From: Bailinhaonella thermotolerans
GTDB taxonomy: Bacteria > Actinomycetota > Actinomycetes > Streptosporangiales > Streptosporangiaceae
Length of the DNA stretch: 64,000 nucleotides
NCBI RefSeq assembly: GCF_003594875.1
Contig: NZ_QZEY01000003.1
Coordinates: 434,001 to 498,000, forward strand
Direction of reading: 5' to 3'
Part shown: piece by piece, positions 35,238 to 44,100 of the stretch
Layout of the letters: every line of letters starts with the position of its first letter
Position numbering within the stretch: the stretch's first letter is position 1
Notes under the pieces: generated by a model
The model's input: the letters and a program-made list of their open reading frames with translations, nothing else
Told to the model about the DNA's origin: nothing
Databases searched by the model: none
Translations under genes and position numbers: made by a program

Positions 35238-36440
35238 CTATGCGCTCATGCGGGCGTGGATGCGCCGCAACGGCTCGGGCAGCGTGCGGCGTACGTCGAC
35301 GAGGTGGCTCACCACGGACCGCGCCGTCGGGTGGAAGGTGACCATCTGCGGGGCGATGGTGTCGGCCTCGGCGAGGCGGCGCTCGGCCCGGCCGTACTCG
35401 CCGGTCTCCACGTGCACCCGGGACATGTCGATCTCGTGGTGGGCACGTCGCTCGGGAGGCAGCGCGGCGAGAGTCTGCTCGCCGATCCGCTGGTCGCGGC
35501 GCGTGGCCTCGTCCATGTCGCCCAGCTCGACGGCGACGGCGGCCCCGTGGATGGCGACGTTGGCCGGGGAGAACTCCAGCCCGTGGACTCCGGGGTTCGG
35601 CGGCCCCGCCTTGACGCGCTCGGCCGCCCTGCCGAAGTACTCCCACGCCTCTCCGTCGTTGCCGCTGCCCAGGGCGGCGCGCGCGGCGATGACCGCCGAG
35701 CGCAGTTCGACGGCTCCGGCGACCTCGGCGGCGTCCGGCCGCGCGGGGTCGATGTCGGCGGCGGCACGATCGAGCAGCGCCAGCGCCGGGCGGTGCTGGT
35801 CCATGCCCATGAGAACGAGGCTTCGCGCGAGCGCCACGAGGGCGGGCAGGTGCGGGTCCTGGGCGCGCCGGGCCGTGGCCGAGGCGTACTCCAGCAGCGC
35901 CAGGGCGTCACCGCCGTACCCCAGGCGACGGGTAAGACTGACTCCGTCGCGGAGGGCCCGGCTCAGGAGCGCCCACGCTCGCAGGTCGTCCGGGTTCTCG
36001 TGCGCCCAGTAGGTCAGCTCCTCGATCACGGAGGGCAGGCGCGCCCCGATCTTCGTGAGCTTGGCCTTGGTCATGAGCTGCCGGATCGTGGCCACCTCGG
36101 CGGCCAGCGTGTCGAGGCCGCGCGGTTCCCGGCCGAGGTCCGGCCCGATCTCGACGAAGACCAGGACGCGGCGGAGTTCGGGGATGGCGGCGTGCACATG
36201 ATCATCGTGGCCCTGAGTGCGGTAGGGCTGGCCGTAGATCTCCGCCGGGTCCACCCCGAGGGCCGCGGCGACGCCCGCCACGAACGCCGGGGTCGCGACC
36301 TTTCGGCCGGTCTCGACCTGGGCGATGTGCGATCGGGAGTAACGAGACCGCTCGGCGAGACCGAGTTGGGTGAAGTTCCGCCGTTTACGGGCGCGGGCGA
36401 GCCGCTTTCCCACCGTGTCCGGGGTGGCGTCATCGGACAT
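35238..36440 (-). CDS. XRE-family regulator with TPR-like sensor domain
   Basis: A 400-residue regulator. Residues about 10-66 form a lambda-repressor-like HTH (FTQLGLAERSRYSRSHIAQVETGRK). Residues about 150-395 are helical and TPR-like (ALLEYASATARRAQDPHLPALVALA; RAERRLAEADTIAP). Proteins of this plan are plentiful in filamentous actinobacteria and usually pair with a small partner such as DUF397; here the partners are instead two related small proteins downstream. AGGAGG precedes the ATG. A DUF397 gene without its own XRE partner lies far away at 60876. Confidence 0.9.
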   Translation of the reverse strand: MSDDATPDTVGKRLARARKRRNFTQLGLAERSRYSRSHIAQVETGRKVATPAFVAGVAAALGVDPAEIYGQPYRTQGHDDHVHAAIPELRRVLVFVEIGPDLGREPRGLDTLAAEVATIRQLMTKAKLTKIGARLPSVIEELTYWAHENPDDLRAWALLSRALRDGVSLTRRLGYGGDALALLEYASATARRAQDPHLPALVALARSLVLMGMDQHRPALALLDRAAADIDPARPDAAEVAGAVELRSAVIAARAALGSGNDGEAWEYFGRAAERVKAGPPNPGVHGLEFSPANVAIHGAAVAVELGDMDEATRRDQRIGEQTLAALPPERRAHHEIDMSRVHVETGEYGRAERRLAEADTIAPQMVTFHPTARSVVSHLVDVRRTLPEPLRRIHARMSA

Positions 36441-36664
36441 AGGCCCTGCACCTCCTGAACCGTCGCACCCTCAGGCTAGTCGCGCGGCGTGGGGGCATGC
36501 GGGGAGAACGAGCGCGCGGCCGGGCCGTGAAGGCGGCGGCCGTACGGCCGGGAAGGGGGCCTGGTCTCGCTTCACCGACGCCGGGACGGTGGGCCGACCT
36601 CTTTTTCGGGATATGCCGGGCGGGGCTCTTGGTCGTGGCGTCGGTGAAGCGGGCCGGGCGGGTG

Positions 36665-37156
36665 TCAGGAGCGGGTCAGCAGGACGGCGAACTCCATCTC
36701 CCACTCGCCGGGGTCGGGCTGGTCCTCGGGGTTCGTCAGGAAGCGTTCGAGTCTCGCGGTCCAGTGCTCCGTGCCGTTCGCGCGGGTCATCGACCAGGCC
36801 AGGCCCGGCGGCGGGGTCCAGGACAGCAGTGCCGCCTCCGTCTCGAAGAGGGTGTCGGGGTGGCCCCGGTGACCGGCCGTGGCGTAGGGGCCCGCCGGGA
36901 GGACGCCCGGAGCCACCTCTCCGTCGCCTTCGACGGGGGCGGGCACCGGGACTCCGGCCTCGACCCGCATCGTGCCGTCGTCGGCGATCTCGTGGTACCG
37001 GTAGAAGAGCGGTCCCGCCGGGGCGATCCCCCGCTCGCCCAGCCAGCCGTACAACACCGGGACCCGCTCGTTGAGCAGGCCCATCGTCGTCAGCGTGACG
37101 TGGCGGGTGATTCCGGCGCTGGGCTGTTCGCCGAGGTGTTCGACGCGCGGTTCCAT
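36665..37156 (-). CDS. GyrI-like small-molecule-binding protein
   Basis: A 163-residue stand-alone GyrI/AraC effector-binding domain (SOUL/BRT-like fold): PSAGITRHVTLTTMGLLNE, a central GPLFYRYHEI, VEAGVPVPAPV and LPAGPYATAGHRG, all typical. Such proteins bind lipophilic or cationic drugs, and some have hydrolase activity on cyclopropane compounds. It sits 55 bases downstream of an ECF sigma factor in the same direction, so it may be part of its regulon. Confidence 0.85.
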   Translation of the reverse strand: MEPRVEHLGEQPSAGITRHVTLTTMGLLNERVPVLYGWLGERGIAPAGPLFYRYHEIADDGTMRVEAGVPVPAPVEGDGEVAPGVLPAGPYATAGHRGHPDTLFETEAALLSWTPPPGLAWSMTRANGTEHWTARLERFLTNPEDQPDPGEWEMEFAVLLTRS

Positions 37157-37211
37157 GCGACTCCTCCTGTGGTCGGGTTTCCCCCATCAGTACGGCGGAG
37201 CGCGGCCGGAC

Positions 37212-38330
37212 TCATCGCGGGAGCCGTACGGGCAGACCGAAGAGGGGGAACAGCGGCACGGCGTCGAGATGGGTGGTCAGGGCGCTGATCCGGCCGCCGC
37301 GCGTCTCGATCTGGACCAGGGCGAAGGGCTCGTGGCCGCCGCCGGGCGACGGGTGGTACTGGCCGAAGGCGGCGGTGGCGTTGGCGGCCACGGGGACCAG
37401 GCGCGCGCCCTGACAGGTCCCGTCGGAGTGCAGGAGCGCGGTGCGGATGGCCTCGGCCCCCTGGAGCCACCAGGCGAACGGCGGCATGGACATCGTGGCG
37501 TCCTCGCGCAGGAGCGCGACCAGGGCGGCCACGTCGTACCGCTCGAAGGCGTCCACGTAGCGCGCGAGCAGGTCGCGCTGGGCCGGGTCGTCCGGGTCGT
37601 GCACGTCGGCGGGCGGGACGTCCACCCTCGCCAGGGTGGCCCGCGCCCGCTGCAGCGCGCTGTTGACCGCCGCCGCGCTCACCCCGAGCAGGTCCGCGAC
37701 CTCGGCCGCGCGCCAGCACAGCACGTCGCGCAGGATCAGCACCGCGCGCTGCCGGGGCGGGAGCCACTGGAGCGCCGCGACGAACGCCAGCCGCACGCTC
37801 TCCCGCCGCACCGCCACGTCGGCGGGGTCCAGCACCCGGGCGTCGGGCGCCGGCCGCACCCAGTGCTCCTCGCCCAGCGGCGGCGCGGACGGGGGCCCCG
37901 AGGCCGCCGGTCCCATGTCGATCGCGATCGCGCGCCGCCGCGCCCCGCGCAGCATGTCCAGGCAGATGTTCGTCGCGATCCGGAACAACCACGCGCGCAG
38001 CGTCCCGCGCGCCTCGTCGAACCGTTCCCGGTGCCGGAACGCCCGCTCGAACGTCTCCTGCACCGCGTCCTCGGCCTCGCCCGGCGAGCCGAGCATCCGG
38101 TAGCAGTACCCGGTCAGCGCCGCGCGGTGCGCCTCCGCCCGCGACCCGACGACCTCCCCGAGCCCGTTCCCCTGCCCGTCCCCGTCCCCGTGCCCGTGCC
38201 CGTCGTCGTCCCCGCGACCGTCCCCGCGACCTTTCCCGAGACCTTTCCCGAGGCCGTCATCCGGACCGTCGTCGCGACCGTCCGCGAAACCCGGACCGAA
38301 ACCGTCCCCGGACCCCGGCATCCCGCTCAC
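37212..38330 (-). CDS. ECF sigma factor with SnoaL-like C-terminal domain
   Basis: A 372-residue sigma factor of the SigG/SigX5-like ECF type. Sigma-2 lies at about residues 65-130 (YCYRMLGSPGEAEDAVQETFERAF), sigma-4 at about 180-235 (LPPRQRAVLILRDVLCWRAAEVADLLGVS), and an SnoaL/NTF2-like domain at about 240-365 replaces an anti-sigma factor as in this subfamily. The first 60 residues are a most unusual Gly/Asp/His-rich stretch (DDDGHGHGDGDGQGNG), absent from typical members; the true start could be further in, near residue 60. GTG at 38330. Confidence 0.9.
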   Translation of the reverse strand: MSGMPGSGDGFGPGFADGRDDGPDDGLGKGLGKGRGDGRGDDDGHGHGDGDGQGNGLGEVVGSRAEAHRAALTGYCYRMLGSPGEAEDAVQETFERAFRHRERFDEARGTLRAWLFRIATNICLDMLRGARRRAIAIDMGPAASGPPSAPPLGEEHWVRPAPDARVLDPADVAVRRESVRLAFVAALQWLPPRQRAVLILRDVLCWRAAEVADLLGVSAAAVNSALQRARATLARVDVPPADVHDPDDPAQRDLLARYVDAFERYDVAALVALLREDATMSMPPFAWWLQGAEAIRTALLHSDGTCQGARLVPVAANATAAFGQYHPSPGGGHEPFALVQIETRGGRISALTTHLDAVPLFPLFGLPVRLPR

Positions 38331-38540
38331 TCCATCCGCCCTTCCCGCCCTTCCCGCCCGCGGTCCCCGCCCGCTCTCCCCGCGCCGCCGAGGCTAACGC
38401 CCGATCACCCCCAAGACCCCGCGAACCACCCCGCGTCCCCCCGTTTTCGCCCGTATCCGCCCTCATCGGGTACGCCGGAGGGCCGGGCAGGGCCGAAAAG
38501 AGGTCGCCGGGCGCACGGCGCGTGCCGTACATGTGTACGC

Positions 38541-39269
38541 ATGAGCATTGAGCGGGAGATCGCGGCGGACGCCCACGGGGCGCCGGTTTTCAGTTACCAG
38601 CGCGGCGTCCGGGACGGTAGGCCCTGGGCGCACGTGCTGGAGCCCGTGGGGGCTGGGGCGCTGCCCCCGGAGACCGCCGACCTGATCCTGGAACGGTACC
38701 GGGGCTGGGTCTTCAGCGTCCCCGTCGAGATGGGCGAGGACCTGGTACGGCGGGGCGCCCGCCTCGTCCGGCACGCGCACGTGATGGAACGGCCGCCGGG
38801 CGGTGCGGGGGAGGCCGAGCCCCCGGCGGGCTTCCGGTTCACGCCGTGCGACCGGCCCGTCGCCGACCTGCTGAAGGCGTGGGAGGCGGCCTACCCGCCC
38901 GGCCACCCCGACTTCTCCGGGCGGAGCCGCGAGGCGGGGGAGGAGGAGCTGGCGGGGCTGCTCGCCGGCCGTCTGCTGGGACCGCTCCTGCCGTGCAGCT
39001 CGCTCGCCGTGGACGGGGACGGCGGCGTCGTGGCCGGGGTCCTGGTCAACGACTGGCAGGGCCGCCCGTGGATCACCGAGGTGTTCCGCCACCCGGAGGA
39101 GGCCCCGCGCGGCCTCGGCATGACCCTGCTGCGCCACGCCCTGAACCGCGCCGCCGCCGAGGGGCTGCCCGCCGTGGGCCTGGCCGTCACCCACGGGAAC
39201 TCGGCGGCCCGGGTCTACGAACGCCTCGGCTTCGCCGTCACCGACACCTCCTTCACCGTCCTGGTCTGA
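38541..39269 (+). CDS. GNAT-family N-acetyltransferase
   Basis: A 242-residue acetyltransferase with the acetyl-CoA motif in the second half (ITEVFRHPEEAPRGLGMTLL) and the C-terminal AARVYERLGF. The first 110 residues form an additional N-terminal domain. Substrate unknown. The start ATG at 38541 lacks a ribosome binding site. Its last 18 bases including the stop codon are repeated exactly 26 bases downstream. Confidence 0.85.
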   Translation: MSIEREIAADAHGAPVFSYQRGVRDGRPWAHVLEPVGAGALPPETADLILERYRGWVFSVPVEMGEDLVRRGARLVRHAHVMERPPGGAGEAEPPAGFRFTPCDRPVADLLKAWEAAYPPGHPDFSGRSREAGEEELAGLLAGRLLGPLLPCSSLAVDGDGGVVAGVLVNDWQGRPWITEVFRHPEEAPRGLGMTLLRHALNRAAAEGLPAVGLAVTHGNSAARVYERLGFAVTDTSFTVLV

Positions 39270-39299
39270 GACGTACGAGCCCCGTCCTGGTCTGAGACG
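39256..39299 (+). repeat. 18-base exact repeat including the GNAT stop codon
   Basis: CCGTCCTGGTCTGAGACG at 39256-39273 contains the stop codon TGA (39267-39269). The same 18 bases recur at 39282-39299. Confidence 0.85.
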
Positions 39300-39736
39300 C
39301 CCAAGACTCGCCGCTTCTCTCCCGTATCACCGTTTCCGCTGGTCATCTCGTGTTTCAGCGGTGCCGGAGGGTGACTCTCACGTCTCTAGAGAGGTTGGGG
39401 ATGTATCGGGATAGGAAGGGCTAACGCCCAGGTAATCCAGCAATCGGGCGGGTGTGGCGTAGCGTGCTTTGTCGGCCCTGAATCAGGCATGACCCGCAGC
39501 ATTGGAGGCCTTTTGCGCGTAGCCCGGAGGTCCGGCAGGCCACGTGGCGGGGTCATAGCGGTATGGGTCCGAACGGTCCGCGGCGTCAGTCCGGGGACGA
39601 CATCCGGCTGTGCAAGCGTGGCCTTCCTGGAAGAAGTAGCGGGCACCGTTAAGGTGAATACTTCACCATGGATTAACAGGATCGAGAGTATGACGACACC
39701 GCGCCAGCCGGGGGGAACGGCGCGAGCGGAGGCGTG
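39270..39736. other. Leader and promoter region of the secretion operon
   Basis: 467 bases. It holds the GNAT 3'-end repeat, a comparatively AT-rich stretch and an inverted repeat at 39653-39667. An 82-codon open frame (39489-39737) and a 15-codon frame (39690-39737) both end on a TGA that overlaps the next start codon. Confidence 0.6.
39648..39679. promoter_or_regulatory. Inverted repeat upstream of the secretion operon, candidate operator
   Basis: GGTGAA (39653-39658) and TTCACC (39662-39667) are a perfect inverted repeat with a three-base centre. An outer pair, GTTAA and TTAAC, flanks them. It is the strongest symmetric sequence between the GNAT gene and the operon. Confidence 0.5.
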
Positions 39737-39737
39737 A
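39690..39737 (+). CDS. Possible 15-residue leader peptide
   Basis: ATG at 39690, with AGGA about eight bases before it, opens a short frame encoding MTTPRQPGGTARAEA. Its TGA overlaps the ATG of the TcpC-like gene, which would couple translation. The longer 82-codon frame in the same phase has a weaker start. Evidence is limited to the binding site and the overlap. Confidence 0.3.
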   Translation: MTTPRQPGGTARAEA

Positions 39738-40786
39738 TGGCTCGCAGGTCGACCGTTCAGCACGGTCCTCGGACCGCTGGCGACCCGGAGCAGTCGGCGT
39801 ACCCGCGGTCGCCGTACGATTCCGGGGTGCCCGAGGACGAATGGCTCACCCCCCAGGGGCGCCGCAAGGGCCGGGGCCCCCGGCGTCTCCGCTGGAGCGG
39901 CGGCGGTGGCCGCTGGCTGCTCTGGATCGGACGCGCCATACTTTGGGCGCTGATTGTGGTAATTGTCGTCAATGGGGTCCGTGCCCCATTTGAGAGGATG
40001 ACCCGGCAGCCTTCCGGACAAACCGGGACAGTCACCTCGACATCCCCCGATTCTGGATTCCCGACCAGCGCCGCGGCGGCCTTCGCGACGCAGTTCGCCG
40101 GGGTCTACCTGAATTTCGACGGGGAGAAGCCCGAGGACAGGAGCGCGAGCCTGGCGCCGTTCCTGCCCGAGGGGGCGCAGCAGCAGTTCGGCTGGAACGC
40201 GAACGGGCGCATGTCCGCCGGCGCGATCCAGGTCCACGAGGTGACCGTCCGCGACGCCGACAACGCCACCGTCGTGCTCGCGGCGCTGGTCAACGGCCGC
40301 CGCATGCTGCTCTCCGTGCCCGTCTACCGCTCGGGCGGCGAGAAGTCCACACGCTTCGTCGTGGCGGGCCTGCCGGCCCTGCTGCCCGCGCCCAAGCCGG
40401 CGCCCCTGGCGCCGCCGCCCCCCGCCGCGCGCGACGGCCTCGCCGAGGCCGAGCTGAAGCCCCAGCTCAGGGGCTTCTTCGAGGCGTACGCCGAGGGGGA
40501 TCCAGCCAAGCTGCAGCGGTTCCTGGCCTCCGGGGTGCTCCTGGACGGGCTCGGGAACTCCATGGTCTTCGCCGAGCTCAAGGACGTCGTCGTACCTCCG
40601 GGAGGGTCAACGCGCGAAGTCAACGCCACCGTCGTGTGGCGCGTCCCGGCGCCGGGAGCCACGGGCGCGCCCAGTGGGGAGTCGGACGGGCAGGCCACCC
40701 TTGAGCAGACCTACGCCCTGGGCGTGGAGAAGCAGGGTGACAAGTGGTACGTGAGGTCCATCGGCGGCGCCGCCCGGGCGGGCTGA
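39737..40786 (+). CDS. TcpC-like conjugal-transfer/secretion protein
   Basis: Bitopic protein of 349 residues. It has a basic, Pro-rich cytoplasmic N-terminus (1-65), one transmembrane helix (about 66-84, WIGRAILWALIVVIVVNGV) and an extracytoplasmic part with two NTF2-like domains (about 110-215 and 235-345). This is the TcpC/VirB8-like plan of Gram-positive type IV secretion scaffolds. Key stretches are FATQFAGVYLNFDGEKPEDR and LRGFFEAYAEGDPAKLQRFL. GGAGG precedes the ATG. First gene of a seven-gene operon whose members overlap or are closely spaced. Confidence 0.85.
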   Translation: MARRSTVQHGPRTAGDPEQSAYPRSPYDSGVPEDEWLTPQGRRKGRGPRRLRWSGGGGRWLLWIGRAILWALIVVIVVNGVRAPFERMTRQPSGQTGTVTSTSPDSGFPTSAAAAFATQFAGVYLNFDGEKPEDRSASLAPFLPEGAQQQFGWNANGRMSAGAIQVHEVTVRDADNATVVLAALVNGRRMLLSVPVYRSGGEKSTRFVVAGLPALLPAPKPAPLAPPPPAARDGLAEAELKPQLRGFFEAYAEGDPAKLQRFLASGVLLDGLGNSMVFAELKDVVVPPGGSTREVNATVVWRVPAPGATGAPSGESDGQATLEQTYALGVEKQGDKWYVRSIGGAARAG

Positions 40787-40851
40787 CCGATGACCGAGAA
40801 GGGTGTGTACATGCGGCCTGCGCCTGAACGAATTCCCCTGGAGGACCGGAA

Positions 40852-41148
40852 GTGATTTTGGAGACCGTGCAGACGGCGGTCGAGCTCGCGGCACCGACCC
40901 CCCCGCCCCCGTCAGGCGGCATCAACACCGAAGGACTGGCGGACTTCCTGCGGACCTTCTTCGGCCCGCTGTTCCTCGTCATCGTCTCGGTGGTGGCGAT
41001 CTTCTTCCTCTTCACGCGTGAGATCACCAGGTTCGTGCAGTTCATCCTGCTCGCGATCGGCATCGGCGTGATCTTCTACGTGCCCAACATCATCGAGACC
41101 ACGGCGAAGGCCATCGCCGCGGCGCTCGGCATCGACGTCGGTAACTGA
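40852..41148 (+). CDS. Small two-helix membrane protein of the secretion operon
   Basis: A 98-residue protein with two hydrophobic segments (about residues 37-54, FFGPLFLVIVSVVAIFFLF; and 61-79, FVQFILLAIGIGVIFYVP), separated by a short charged turn TREITR, and a Pro-rich N-terminus. Size and topology resemble TcpD-like or VirB2/VirB3-like membrane subunits; sequence identity is too low to choose. The GTG at 40852 has GGAGG seven bases upstream. It lies 65 bases after the TcpC-like gene and 27 before the TcpE fusion. Confidence 0.75.
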   Translation: MILETVQTAVELAAPTPPPPSGGINTEGLADFLRTFFGPLFLVIVSVVAIFFLFTREITRFVQFILLAIGIGVIFYVPNIIETTAKAIAAALGIDVGN

Positions 41149-41175
41149 GGCACCCGCGGAGAAAGGAGGCATCGG

Positions 41176-44100
41176 GTGGATCTGCCCACGTACACCAACA
41201 TCTGGCGCATCGAGAAGCGGTTGTACAAGCTGTACGACCTGCGGCTGCCCATGCCGCTCCCGATGGTCTGGATCGGTGTCTTCGTGGGCGTCATGGTGCC
41301 CTGGGCGCTGCTCCTGCGGCTGGTCGGCGTCCCCTTCGAGGCCCCCTGGCACGTCGTCTACCTGGTGCCCCCCGGCGTGGTCACCTGGCTGTCCACCCGC
41401 CCGGTCATCGAGAACAAGCGGCTGACCGAGCTGCTCCAGTCCCAGCTCCAGTACCTCGCCGAGCCCCGTACCTGGTGCCGTCTGGCCCCCGCCGACGAGC
41501 CCGCCGAGATCCAGCTCACCGCCCGGATCTGGCGCGGCGGACCGGCCCGCCTCACCGGGCCCGCGCCCGTCCCCGCGCGGCGCAAGGCCCGTCTCGCCGC
41601 GCGCAAGAAGGCCAAGGAGACCATCGCCGAGGACTGGCTCGCCCGCCCGGTCCCCGCGCACCCGGCGGCCGACCCCGCCGCGCCCCCGCCCCGCGCCGTA
41701 CGGCCGGCCGTGGCCGCGGCGGCCGCCGCCGTGGGGAACCGGCCCGACCAGGCCCCCGACCTCCTGCCCCGGCCCCGCCCGCCGTACGCCCAGGATCCAG
41801 AGGCGCGGCAGGCGGAGGCCGAGCGTCTGCGCGCCATGCCCCCGCCCCGGGCCCCGCAGCCGGCGGAGGCCGACTACCGCGCCTTCCCGCCGCCCTCGGG
41901 CGAGCCCGTCCCCGGCCCGTCCCCGGCCCCCCGGCCCCAGCCCGAGCGCCGCCTCATCCAGTGGCCCGGCGCGGACGAGAGCGCCCGCGCCGCCGAGCCC
42001 GCCCGCGAGGAGCCGCACCACGCGGGCAACGGCCGCGAGGAGCCGCACCGCGCGGGCGACGGCCGCGAGGAGCCGCACCGCGCGGGCGACGGCCGCGACG
42101 AGGGCCGGACGGGCCCCTACCGTCGCCCGCCCCACGCACCGCACGCGCCGCACGCGCCGAAGGCGCCGAAGGAGCCGGCCGAGCCGGCCCCGGAGCGCCG
42201 CCTGATCGAGTGGCCGGGCCCCGACGACGCGGACCGGCGCGCGGCGGCCGGCCCTGCCGTACCTGAGACCTCAGACGACCGCGCGGCGGCGTCGCCCGGC
42301 ACGCGGCCCCAGGAGGCCCCGCGCGCGGCGGCGCCGAGGCACGCCGGACCGGCGCGCGAGCTGCCCCACGACGGTCCCGGGGCGGATTCCCCGCGTCCGG
42401 CGGCCCCCGCCGCCGGGCCGGAGCCCCGCCACGCCCGCCGGGACCGCCCGGACCGCCCGGACCGCCCGGACTTCCCGGACTTCCCGGACCGTCCGGACTT
42501 CCCGGCCGAGCCGGCCGTCGAGCCCGCCGGGCCGATCGCCCGGCCGGCCGTCCCGCCCGCCGCACCCGCCACGCCGGCCGCGTCCGCCCCCCGGCAGGCG
42601 GCGGAGCCTCCGGTGGAGCCCCCGGTGGAACCCCTCGTGGAACCTCCCGTGAGCCCCTCCGTGAGCCCCCCCGTGAGCCCTCCCGTGAAACCCCCCGTGG
42701 AATCCCCGGCGGGGCCTGCGGCCGAGCGGCGGCTGATCGAGTGGCCGGGGGCCGAGCAGGAGACCCGGGCCGGGCGCGCCGGAGCGCCCGGCACGGCGGG
42801 GCCGCGGCGCGCGCGCCCCGAGACGGAACGACAAGGCGCGGGCGGGCCTGCCGTGCCCGGGGAGCGGGGGCGTGTGGAACCGGGTGAGGCGGCCGCCGAG
42901 GACGCGGTCTCGCGGCAGTACCGCAAGGGGCAGCCGCCGCAGCATCTGCGGGCGGTCGGCGCGGACCGTTCCAGCGAGGCCGAGGAGCTGCGCCGCGCCG
43001 AGGAACGCCGCCGCGCGGCCGAGGAGCAGCGCCGCAAGGCCGCCGAGGAGATGCGCGCGGCCGAGGAGCGCCGCATCGCCGAGCACCGCAGGCGGCGGCA
43101 GGCGATCGAGGAGCAGCGCCGCGCCGAGGAGGCGCGGCGCGCGGAGGAACGCCGCCTGGCCGAGGAACAGCGCCTGGCCGAGGAGCGCCGCAAGGCCGCC
43201 GAGCTGCGCGCGGAGGAGCGCCGCAGGGCCGCCGAGGAGCGGGCGGCGGGGCGGCGCCCGGCGCAGGACCCGGCCGTGTCCATCCGCGCGGTGCCGGCCA
43301 AGCCGTCGGCGGCGTCGCGGCCCGTGATGCCCGCCCCCCAGCCGCCGGTCAGGGAGCCGTTCGAGCCGCGCGTGCGCCGGGTGGAGTCGGTCGTGCGCCG
43401 TTCCGAGCCCACGGGCGGGTGGCGGCGGCTGGCGCGCGTGATGGTCGGCAGCGGCAGCCGCACCCCCGACAACCAGGTCGTGGACGAGGCGCGCGCCAAG
43501 ACCGTGTTCAACGGCAGCCGGCGCATCGTCGTGCTGGGCTGCACGGGCGGCGCGGGGCAGTCCACGGCGACGCTGATGCTCGGGCACACCCTCGCCCACC
43601 ACCGCGAGGACCGGATCGTGGCGGTGGACGCCAACAGCGGCGCCCACACGCTGACCACGCGCATCCGCGCCGAGTCCCCCGAGTCGCTGGGCTCGTTCCT
43701 GGCCGGGATCGACGGGGTCGGCGGATACCTGACCATGCGGGCCTACACCTCGCGCACCCGGTCCGGGCTGGAGGTCATCGCCTCCGGCGACGATCACGCG
43801 GCGCTGTCGAGCCACGACGACAGATCTCTGTTCTCCGAGGGACACCTCGATCGGGCTATCCGCGTGCTCGACCGCTACTACAAAATGATCCTTGTGGATC
43901 CGGCGGCGGCGGTGGCGGCTCGCGTCCTGCCGTATTCCGATCAGCTCATCCTCATCGCCCCGGCCAGCGAGGACGCGCCGGAGGCGGTCGCGATGACGTT
44001 CGACTGGCTCGACGGTCACGGCTGCGGCGAACTCCGCTCTCGCGCGATCATGGTGGTCAACGGCGTGAGCAAGCGGAGCCTGTCGGACGTCGAGCAGGCC

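Noticed and set aside
39489-39737. 82-codon frame before the secretion operon
   Set aside because: Weak start and no recognisable fold; it runs through the palindromic region. A 15-codon frame with a better binding site ends at the same stop.
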